Source: Candidatus Cloacimonadota bacterium
GTDB taxonomy: Bacteria > Cloacimonadota > Cloacimonadia > Cloacimonadales > TCS61
Assembly: GCA_027064945.1 (NCBI GenBank)
Contig: JAMOPB010000432.1
Span: forward strand, 1-7,280
Direction: 5' to 3'
Length of the DNA stretch: 7,280 nucleotides
Shown here: positions 1 to 4,979 of the stretch, piece after piece
Position numbering within the stretch: position 1 is the stretch's first letter
Layout of the letters: each line of letters begins with the position of its first letter
The notes under the pieces: generated by a model
Seen by the model: the letters and a program-made list of their open reading frames with translations, nothing else
Told to the model about the DNA's origin: nothing
Databases searched by the model: none
Program-made: the position numbers and the translations under genes

Positions 1-559
1 AACCGATTTTCAAATTTTCATTTGTGCTTTGATGCAATAAACCAAAATCGAAAGCTATAGCACTTGAACTGTTTTCATCTAAATTATCAAATAGGAATTT
101 TGCATTTGCACCAACTGAAAGCATAGCGTTTACATAATAAGATCCGCTCATTCCAAATACTGTATTGGAAAAACCGAAGGTTCCGTCTTCTCCCAGAAAA
201 TCACCATTTTCATCAACAAGAGTTCTGGTCTCTGATCCGCTCATGTATTTAATGAATCCACCAATATGCATAAGTTTATTTTTTTGTGTCGCAAAACTAA
301 TTGCTCCGGTTTGAATGCCGTCAAAATAATTCATATAAGAAACATTAAACTCTCGATTAAGAATTTCATTTAATCCGGCAGGATTGGAAAATACAGCGTC
401 AGAATTATTTGATAAAGCTGTATAAGCTCCACCCATCGCATTTATGCGTGCTGAATAATTCACTTTTAAAAAAGAAAAACCAGTTGTTCCGATAAGATCA
501 TTTTCTGCAAACAAGCCTAAAGTTAGAACTAGAAAAATTAAGGTGATTCGGAATTTCAT
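1..559 (-). CDS. PorV/PorQ-like outer-membrane beta-barrel protein (3' end beyond window)
   Basis: This leftward gene is cut by the window edge; 186 codons are visible from ATG at 559 and no stop is reached. The N-terminus (MKFRITLIFLVLTLGLFA, then END) is a signal peptide with probable cleavage after Ala18. The mature protein begins with the family hallmark: residues 35-46 read YSARINAMGGAY, and residues 54-63 read DAVFSNPAGL. Alternating hydrophobic and polar strands follow (for example FNVSYMNYFDG, GGFIKYMSGSE, LSVGANAKFLF), as expected of an outer-membrane barrel. Known PorV/PorQ relatives sit in the outer membrane, and PorV shuttles type IX secretion cargo to the attachment complex; whether this paralogue does so is inference. 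A GGAGGG ribosome site lies 5 nt before the ATG. It begins 21 nt after the stop of the EIIA gene, so the two are probably one operon. A generic FadL-like barrel is the alternative, but the MGGA...NPAGL pattern favours PorV/PorQ. Confidence 0.85.
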   Translation of the reverse strand, partial: MKFRITLIFLVLTLGLFAENDLIGTTGFSFLKVNYSARINAMGGAYTALSNNSDAVFSNPAGLNEILNREFNVSYMNYFDGIQTGAISFATQKNKLMHIGGFIKYMSGSETRTLVDENGDFLGEDGTFGFSNTVFGMSGSYYVNAMLSVGANAKFLFDNLDENSSSAIAFDFGLLHQSTNENLKIG

Positions 560-564
560 TATTA

Positions 565-570
565 CCCTCC
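565..570 (-). promoter_or_regulatory. Shine-Dalgarno site of the PorV-like gene
   Basis: Read on the minus strand this is GGAGGG, 5 nt before the ATG at 559. It fills the short gap between the EIIA stop codon and this start, which fixes the start and supports translation from a shared transcript. Confidence 0.85.
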
Positions 571-580
571 GGATATTTTT

Positions 581-1030
581 TTATAATTTTGGTACAATTC
601 TAGATAAAATCAAATTTGCCTCAACAGCAGTTTCGGCATTGTATAATTGGTCGATGTTTTTATTATCATGGCAAAAATTGGAAATTGCCTGTAATATTTT
701 CATGTAATCTTTATTCATAGATTCCGGGATAGCAATCATGAAAATCAAATTAACAGGTTCATCATCTATAGCTTCAAAATCCAATTCGTTTTTAATTCGG
801 AAGAAAACTATAGAAAGCTTAGTAACAGCGTTAGAGCGTGCATGCGGAATTGCAATTTTCTTCCCAATCCCGGTTGACATCATTTCTTCTCTTTCAAGAA
901 TCTTGGTAAGAAAATTTTCTTTTGAAGAAATAATCTCATTCTCTGCTAAGAGTGCTACCATGTCTTGCAAGCATGTTAGCTTATCCAAGGCAAAATAGTT
1001 TAAATTAATCAATTTTTCACTTGTAAGCAT
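581..1030 (-). CDS. Stand-alone PTS EIIA domain protein (fructose/mannitol type, PtsN-like size)
   Basis: The 149-residue protein matches a single EIIA domain of the fructose/mannitol/nitrogen PTS class, which accepts phosphate from HPr on a histidine and passes it to EIIB or, in PtsN-type proteins, acts as a regulator. The active-site motif is GIGKKIAIPHAR, with the phosphorylated His at residue 63. The usual N-terminal segment on targeting and helix (LTSEKLINLNYFALDKL) and a C-terminal helical part are present, and the length equals a normal EIIA domain, so it appears complete. No EIIB, EIIC or HPr is nearby, so a regulatory role is plausible but unproven. The ATG at 1030 is chosen because AAGGA stands 5 nt upstream; a longer reading from TTG at 1078 would add 16 charged residues without a ribosome site. 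It is cytoplasmic, and is followed after 21 nt by the PorV-like gene. It diverges from the chaperone gene. Confidence 0.88.
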   Translation of the reverse strand: MLTSEKLINLNYFALDKLTCLQDMVALLAENEIISSKENFLTKILEREEMMSTGIGKKIAIPHARSNAVTKLSIVFFRIKNELDFEAIDDEPVNLIFMIAIPESMNKDYMKILQAISNFCHDNKNIDQLYNAETAVEANLILSRIVPKL

Positions 1031-1034
1031 TTTA

Positions 1035-1041
1035 TTCCTTT
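1035..1041 (-). promoter_or_regulatory. Shine-Dalgarno site deciding the EIIA start
   Basis: On the minus strand the bases before the ATG at 1030 read AAAGGAATAAA. The AAGGA core is about 5 nt from the ATG. The alternative TTG at 1078 has only GTTTTAGAAATAGCA before it, which holds no purine-rich ribosome site. Confidence 0.7.
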
Positions 1042-1128
1042 TTTCAAAATGATTTTGTAAATCTTTAAACGCTTTCAATGCTATTTCTAAAACATTAAAA
1101 ACTTCTTATAAAGCTGTCATTTATTTGC

Positions 1129-1146
1129 TTGACTGCTAAAAGTCAA
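1129..1146. repeat. Perfect 6-bp inverted repeat TTGACT-N6-AGTCAA, followed by nine T
   Basis: The arms TTGACT (1129-1134) and AGTCAA (1141-1146) are exact reverse complements around the loop GCTAAA. A run of nine T follows at 1147-1155. Each strand therefore presents a TTGACT hexamer resembling a -35 box. It could be an operator for a dimeric regulator, overlapping divergent -35 elements, or a weak plus-strand hairpin with a T tract ahead of the chaperone gene. The stem has only two G:C pairs, so it is poor as a terminator. The sequence does not decide between these readings. Confidence 0.45.
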
Positions 1147-1183
1147 TTTTTTTTTGTGAAGTTCAGTTTTGTATAAATATAAG

Positions 1184-1189
1184 AAGGAG
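1184..1189 (+). promoter_or_regulatory. Shine-Dalgarno site of the chaperone gene
   Basis: AAGGAG lies 7 nt before the ATG at 1197, which fixes the start at the head of a clear signal peptide. Confidence 0.8.
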
Positions 1190-1196
1190 TATTTAA

Positions 1197-2876
1197 ATGA
1201 ACAAATTCAAATCAACAAGATTGCTTACAATTCTCTTTATGAGTGTTGCTATATGTTTGGGAGCAGCATCAATTCCTAATGACACTGTAATTGCTAAATT
1301 CGGAGGACAGCAATTAACGTTTGAAAACTTAAATAATCGGATTAACAAAATTCCTGCAATGTATCGTCAAAAATATAGTACACCGGAAGGGAAAATCAAA
1401 TTACTGGATATGCTGGTAACCGAAGAACTATTTTATTTAGAAGCTCTTGAGCTTAATATTGACCAAGATACAAAAATGTTAGAACGTGTGGAAAATCAAA
1501 AGAGTAATTATTTATCTCAAGAATTTAGAAAAAGAATTGGTAAAGATTTTGAAGTGGATGAGAGTGTTCTAAGAGAATACTACAATAACAATCAACCTGA
1601 ATTTCCCGGACTTACTTTTGAAGAAGCTAAAAGCAGAGTAAATGCAAAAATATATGCTGAGAAGCAAAAAGAATATATCGATAATTTTATTGAAAATAAA
1701 AAAGCGGAATATGAGTTAAAAATTAATTTTGCTATTGTTGATAGTTTGGATTTAGAAACTTTGGAATTACCTGAAGAATTTGCTGATGCTGACCTATTTA
1801 CTACAAACAATGAACAAATAAAAATGACAGCAAAAGATTTTGTGAAATATCTTCAAACTCTAAAAGATGATAATAGATTCAGAAGCAGAGATAATAAAGA
1901 GCTATCCAATTTTGTGGAAAAATTAGCAGAAAACAGATTACTTTATCATTTAGCTTTGGAAAGTGGAATGGATAAAGAAGAAGCTATTGCCAAAGAAATT
2001 GATCAGATAAAAAGAAATCTTATTCTTAGAACTATCTATAACCAAGAAATTGTTGAAAAAATAGATCTTAGTGATGAAGCTGCAAAGAAATATTATGACG
2101 AGCATATCGATGAGTTTTCTAGTAAAGCTACACGTAAAATCCAACAATTTGTTTATTCTGATGAAAAAAAAGCAAAAGAAAATTATAAGAAAGTTAAGAA
2201 ATTGATGAAAAAGGGTAATGATGAAGAGATTGATAAAATAGTTGAAGAAACTACTATCAAACCGGGCAAAAAAGGAGTTCTTTCTTACATCTATAAAAAT
2301 GATATAATTCCGGGACTTGGAAAAGATAAAATCTATTCTGCAAAAGTTTGGAAACAAAATCCTAAAAAACTTAGTAAAGTTTTCCAAGACAGTAAAGGGA
2401 ATTATGTTTTTTTCCGTATCTTAGAAGATAATCCTAGCAAAGCTGAAGTTTTTGAAGATATTATCACAAAAGTGAAAAGTAAAATGAGAAAAAATCTCTC
2501 AAAAGAGATGTTTGAAGATATGAACAAAAGATTAGCTGAAAAGTATAATGTGGAAAAATTTCCTGATAGATTGATTGTGAAACTAGAACCAAAAGAATAT
2601 TTTGATAATGCCGAAGTAGCTCAAAAAGGGAAACGTTATGATGATGCAATCTACTATTATGATCAAATTGTGAAATTATATCCTGATACTAATGATGCAT
2701 ATAAAGCACTCTTTATGAAGGCTTTCTTGCTTTCCGAAGAGTTAAATAAAAAAGATGAAGCTGTAGAAATTTTCCAACAAGTTTTAGATTATCCTGAAGG
2801 TGAATTGCATGATTCAGCTAAATTTATGATCGATGAACTTACAGGTAAAGAAACAAGTATCAAATTTGAAGATTAA
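1197..2876 (+). CDS. Secreted SurA/PrsA-like parvulin-family chaperone with C-terminal TPR tail
   Basis: The 559-residue protein starts with a signal peptide (KFKSTRLLTILFMSVAICLGAA; likely cleavage near residue 24), so it should act in the periplasm. Residues about 28-175 resemble the SurA/PrsA N-terminal chaperone domain (VIAKFGGQQLTFENLNNRI, MLVTEELFYLEALELNI, LREYYNNNQPEF). Residues 205-310 repeat a similar helical arrangement (MTAKDFVKYLQ, ENRLLYHLALESGM, AAKKYYDEHIDEF). Residues 311-415 align in outline with a parvulin prolyl isomerase domain, ending with GNYVFFRILED where active members have a GYH(I/V) strand. The usual His of the opening (H-I-L) strand is replaced by IQQFV, and the GGDLG loop reads GKKGVLSYI, so catalysis is doubtful. 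Residues 467-548 form about two TPR repeats (YFDNAEVAQKGKRYDDAIYYY and EEL-KKDEAVEIFQQVL). The aldolase gene follows after 24 nt. The family call is good; the inactive status is inference. Confidence 0.8.
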   Translation: MNKFKSTRLLTILFMSVAICLGAASIPNDTVIAKFGGQQLTFENLNNRINKIPAMYRQKYSTPEGKIKLLDMLVTEELFYLEALELNIDQDTKMLERVENQKSNYLSQEFRKRIGKDFEVDESVLREYYNNNQPEFPGLTFEEAKSRVNAKIYAEKQKEYIDNFIENKKAEYELKINFAIVDSLDLETLELPEEFADADLFTTNNEQIKMTAKDFVKYLQTLKDDNRFRSRDNKELSNFVEKLAENRLLYHLALESGMDKEEAIAKEIDQIKRNLILRTIYNQEIVEKIDLSDEAAKKYYDEHIDEFSSKATRKIQQFVYSDEKKAKENYKKVKKLMKKGNDEEIDKIVEETTIKPGKKGVLSYIYKNDIIPGLGKDKIYSAKVWKQNPKKLSKVFQDSKGNYVFFRILEDNPSKAEVFEDIITKVKSKMRKNLSKEMFEDMNKRLAEKYNVEKFPDRLIVKLEPKEYFDNAEVAQKGKRYDDAIYYYDQIVKLYPDTNDAYKALFMKAFLLSEELNKKDEAVEIFQQVLDYPEGELHDSAKFMIDELTGKETSIKFED

Positions 2877-2890
2877 TACTTATACCACTT

Positions 2891-2898
2891 AGGAGGTG
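2891..2898 (+). promoter_or_regulatory. Strong Shine-Dalgarno site of the aldolase gene
   Basis: AGGAGGTG stands 4 nt (counting from AGGAGG) before the ATG at 2901. It is the strongest ribosome site in the window, fitting a highly expressed metabolic gene translated separately from the chaperone before it. Confidence 0.85.
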
Positions 2899-2900
2899 TT

Positions 2901-3878
2901 ATGTTTTATTCAGGGAAAGAATTAAAAAAAGTTTTCGATAAAGCGAAAAAAGAGAGATATGGCATCATTGCTTCAAATGTAGTTTTTGACAATGCTATTA
3001 GAGGATTGGTGCAGGGTTACGAGGCTCAGAAATCTGATGGTTTATTACAAATGAGTGCCGGTGCTATGAAGTATGCTGCCGGAAGTACCAAAAATGTGGA
3101 AGTTGGTGCACAGTTAATCTCTTCAATGACTAAGATTATTGCTAACCAATACAAAAATTCAGGTGTTGGATTGCATATTGATCATGCAACACCAAATTAT
3201 TTTGACTTAGTTGTTTACTGTATCGAAAACGGTTTAGTTTCTTCTGTGATGATTGATGCCTCTCATGAAGAGTTTGAAGAAAATATAAGAATTAGTGCTG
3301 AAGTGGTGAAGATTGCACATAAACATGGAGTGTTGGTTGAAGGAGAAATTGGTTATATTAAAGGTGCAGAAGATGAAATTGTCTCCGATACACAGCTTTA
3401 TACAAAACCTGAAGAGGCTTTGGAATATGTGAAGAAAACCAATGTTGACCTTTTTGCTGCTTCTGTTGGAACAAATCATGGTGTTACCAAAGGCTCAAAA
3501 GTTACTTTAAGAATTGATTTAATTAAACAGATCGATGATCTTCTTATTAAAAACAATGTTGAACGAGGAATTGTTTTACACGGAGCTTCCGGTCTTACTG
3601 CTCAACAGCAGATTGATGCTATCAAAAACGGGGTAGTGAAAATTAATAAAGATACTCGCTACCAAATGGAAATTGCTGAGGCAGTTTGCCGATATTGGTT
3701 AAAAGAGGCAGATTCTATTATTCCGCCAAATGGAATAAGTGATGATGATTTCCAACCTGATAAAAAACGTTTTGATCCTAGAAAATGGATTGTGAAAGGC
3801 GAAGATGCAATGCAAAAAGCTGTTGAAGAATTAGTTCAAATTTCCGGTAGTGCCGGTAATTCTATAATGTCAAAATAA
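2901..3878 (+). CDS. fba: Class II (zinc-dependent) fructose-bisphosphate aldolase
   Basis: The 325-residue cytoplasmic enzyme reversibly splits fructose 1,6-bisphosphate into glyceraldehyde 3-phosphate and dihydroxyacetone phosphate. All class II signatures are visible. LHIDHATP carries the catalytic Asp94 and metal ligand His95, and VEGEIG carries Glu149. GTNHG gives ligand His193, LHGASG gives ligand His227, and VVKINKDTR (246-253) is the phosphate/substrate loop. The C-terminal segment DFQPDKKRFDPRKWIVKG (283-300) resembles the PNKKYYDPRVW tail of the E. coli FbaA-type (class IIA) enzymes. The glycine-rich stretch after Glu149 and the LHGASG motif look more like the class IIB form, so the subtype is uncertain. 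Length is slightly below E. coli FbaA and above Bacillus FbaA. It lies between the chaperone gene (24 nt) and gap (17 nt); pairing with gap, the next pathway step, strongly supports the call. Confidence 0.95.
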   Translation: MFYSGKELKKVFDKAKKERYGIIASNVVFDNAIRGLVQGYEAQKSDGLLQMSAGAMKYAAGSTKNVEVGAQLISSMTKIIANQYKNSGVGLHIDHATPNYFDLVVYCIENGLVSSVMIDASHEEFEENIRISAEVVKIAHKHGVLVEGEIGYIKGAEDEIVSDTQLYTKPEEALEYVKKTNVDLFAASVGTNHGVTKGSKVTLRIDLIKQIDDLLIKNNVERGIVLHGASGLTAQQQIDAIKNGVVKINKDTRYQMEIAEAVCRYWLKEADSIIPPNGISDDDFQPDKKRFDPRKWIVKGEDAMQKAVEELVQISGSAGNSIMSK

Positions 3879-3885
3879 AATAGAT

Positions 3886-3889
3886 GGAG
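3886..3889 (+). promoter_or_regulatory. Shine-Dalgarno site deciding the gap start
   Basis: GGAG lies 6 nt before the ATG at 3896. It overlaps an earlier in-frame ATG at 3884, which itself has only A-rich sequence upstream. The site therefore selects the 3896 start, giving the usual MKKIAINGFGRIG N-terminus. Confidence 0.8.
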
Positions 3890-3895
3890 AATAAA

Positions 3896-4888
3896 ATGAA
3901 AAAGATTGCAATTAACGGATTTGGTCGTATCGGACGATTGGTTTTTCGCTCTTTAATGCAAAAAGACGGATACCAAGTTGTAGCAATTAATGACCTCACT
4001 GATGCAAAGACATTAGCTCATTTGCTTAAATATGATTCTGTGCATGGAATTATGCCTCAAGAAATTAAAGCAGAAGCTGATGCAATAGTTGTTGAAGGTA
4101 GAAAAATCAAGATCTTTGCTGAAAGAGATCCTGAAAAATTACCTTGGAAAGAATTAGAAATCGATTTAGTTGTAGAATCAACAGGTGTTTTCCGTAAACG
4201 TGCTCAAGCCGAAAAACACATTACTGCCGGAGCTAAAAAAGTTATTATTTCTGCTCCTGCAAAAGATAAAGTTGATTCAACTATCGTTTTAGGCGTTAAT
4301 GATGATACTTTGCAAGATGATCATGTTGTGGTTTCTAATGCATCTTGCACTACAAATTGCTTAGCTCCCGTAATGAAAGTTATTACTGAAAATTTCGGTG
4401 TTGAGTCTGTATTTATGACAACTGTTCATTCTTATACAGGAGATCAAAGAATATTAGATTTCCCTCATAGTGATTTACGCCGTGCAAGAGCTGCGGCTGT
4501 GAATATTGTTCCCACTACAACAGGAGCTGCTATTGCTACAAGTAAAGTAATTCCTAGCTTGGAAGGGAAAATTGACGGAATGGCTATGAGAGTTCCTACT
4601 CCTAACGGATCTTTGGTTGATGTGAATATTGTAGTAGATCGTGAAACTTCTATTGAAGAAATTAATAAAATGATGAAAGAAGCTGCTGACAGCTATTTAA
4701 ATGGAATCTTGGAATATACAGAAGCTCCTTTGGTTTCTTCTGATATTATTGGAAACCCTCATTCATCAATTTTTGATGCAAGCCTTACAATGGTAAACGG
4801 TAAATTACTCAAATTGATCAGCTGGTACGATAACGAATGGGGATATTCAAATCGTGTAGTAGATCTTCTCGTTAAAATGACAAAATAA
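3896..4888 (+). CDS. gap: Glyceraldehyde-3-phosphate dehydrogenase, type I
   Basis: The 330-residue cytoplasmic enzyme oxidises and phosphorylates glyceraldehyde 3-phosphate to 1,3-bisphosphoglycerate, the step after aldolase. The N-terminal Rossmann motif is NGFGRIGR. The AINDLTD segment has Asp33, which favours NAD over NADP. The catalytic site SNASCTTNC places the nucleophile at Cys151, and His178 follows in TTVHSYTGDQR. The LRRARAAA and IVPTTTGAA phosphate-site segments and the C-terminal WYDNEWGYSNR are intact, so the enzyme should be active. The start at 3896 fits the family N-terminus; using ATG 3884 would add MENK. It follows fba by 17 nt and is surely co-transcribed with it. No clear terminator is visible in the 91 nt after the stop, so read-through into the next gene is possible. 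Confidence 0.97.
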   Translation: MKKIAINGFGRIGRLVFRSLMQKDGYQVVAINDLTDAKTLAHLLKYDSVHGIMPQEIKAEADAIVVEGRKIKIFAERDPEKLPWKELEIDLVVESTGVFRKRAQAEKHITAGAKKVIISAPAKDKVDSTIVLGVNDDTLQDDHVVVSNASCTTNCLAPVMKVITENFGVESVFMTTVHSYTGDQRILDFPHSDLRRARAAAVNIVPTTTGAAIATSKVIPSLEGKIDGMAMRVPTPNGSLVDVNIVVDRETSIEEINKMMKEAADSYLNGILEYTEAPLVSSDIIGNPHSSIFDASLTMVNGKLLKLISWYDNEWGYSNRVVDLLVKMTK

Positions 4889-4979
4889 GTTCGGGGAATA
4901 TTCAAGAAACGGGTTTTTATTGACCGTAGATTGTTTGTTTTGCTGAAAAAAATCGTTACTCTTTTATCTGGAGGAAATT
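4889..4979 (+). promoter_or_regulatory. 91-nt gap between gap and the secreted-protein gene, no firm promoter or terminator
   Basis: The gap contains a TTGACC at 4920-4925 that could be a -35 box, but no matching -10 box lies 16-18 nt after it. A possible ACGG/CCGT pairing around 4909-4927 is only 4 bp and is not followed by a T run. Its 3' end holds the GGAGG ribosome site of the next gene. An in-frame TGA at 4944 limits how far upstream that gene could begin. Confidence 0.4.
4970..4974 (+). promoter_or_regulatory. Shine-Dalgarno site supporting a CTG start
   Basis: GGAGG lies 5 nt before the CTG at 4980, an ideal distance. No ATG, GTG or TTG occurs in the reading frame between the upstream stop (4944) and 5262. 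A full-strength ribosome site directly before a signal-peptide-coding sequence is the main evidence for starting at CTG. Confidence 0.75.

Larger units (their letters stand above)
1031..1196. promoter_or_regulatory. Divergent intergenic region between the EIIA and chaperone genes
   Basis: These 166 bp separate two outward-facing genes, so promoters for both transcription units must lie here or start within it. The region is very AT-rich. I see no pair of -35 and -10 boxes at good spacing for either direction. Its clearest structure is the inverted repeat at 1129-1146 with an adjoining T tract. A TATAAA at 1172 lies too near the downstream ribosome site to be an ordinary -10 box. Confidence 0.6.

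Noticed and set aside
738..998. Plus-strand open frame of 86 codons
   Set aside because: It lies entirely inside the EIIA gene on the other strand, which has an intact active-site motif. The frame shows no recognisable protein pattern.
1031..1078. Upstream TTG start at 1078 for the EIIA gene, adding 16 residues
   Set aside because: There is no ribosome site before it, whereas ATG 1030 has AAGGA at good spacing and gives the standard domain length.
1097..1125. Minus-strand ATGACA-N17-TAATGT as promoter of the EIIA gene
   Set aside because: The spacing is right but the -10 element matches the consensus at only three positions, too weak in such AT-rich DNA.
1172..1177. TATAAA as a -10 box for the chaperone operon
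   Set aside because: A start of transcription about 7 nt later would fall in the ribosome site at 1184-1189, and no -35 box is placed correctly upstream.
1245..1260. Possible lipobox in the chaperone signal peptide (VAIC)
   Set aside because: Ile directly before the Cys does not fit the lipobox, which needs Gly, Ala or Ser there; ordinary signal peptidase cleavage after the Ala residues is more likely.
1950..2387. Minus-strand open frame of 145 codons rich in Phe and Ile
   Set aside because: It is the antisense image of the Lys/Glu-rich chaperone gene; its composition follows directly from that and it has no independent support.
3884..3895. ATG at 3884 as start of gap
   Set aside because: Its upstream bases are A-rich with no ribosome site, and it overlaps the GGAG that serves ATG 3896. 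The added MENK is not typical of the family.
4909..4927. Hairpin after gap as an intrinsic terminator
   Set aside because: Only four base pairs (ACGG with CCGT) form around a long loop, and no T tract follows the second arm.
4977..4979. ATT as the start of the secreted protein instead of CTG
   Set aside because: It would lie only 2 nt from GGAGG, too near for good initiation; CTG is at the better distance. It is not fully excluded.
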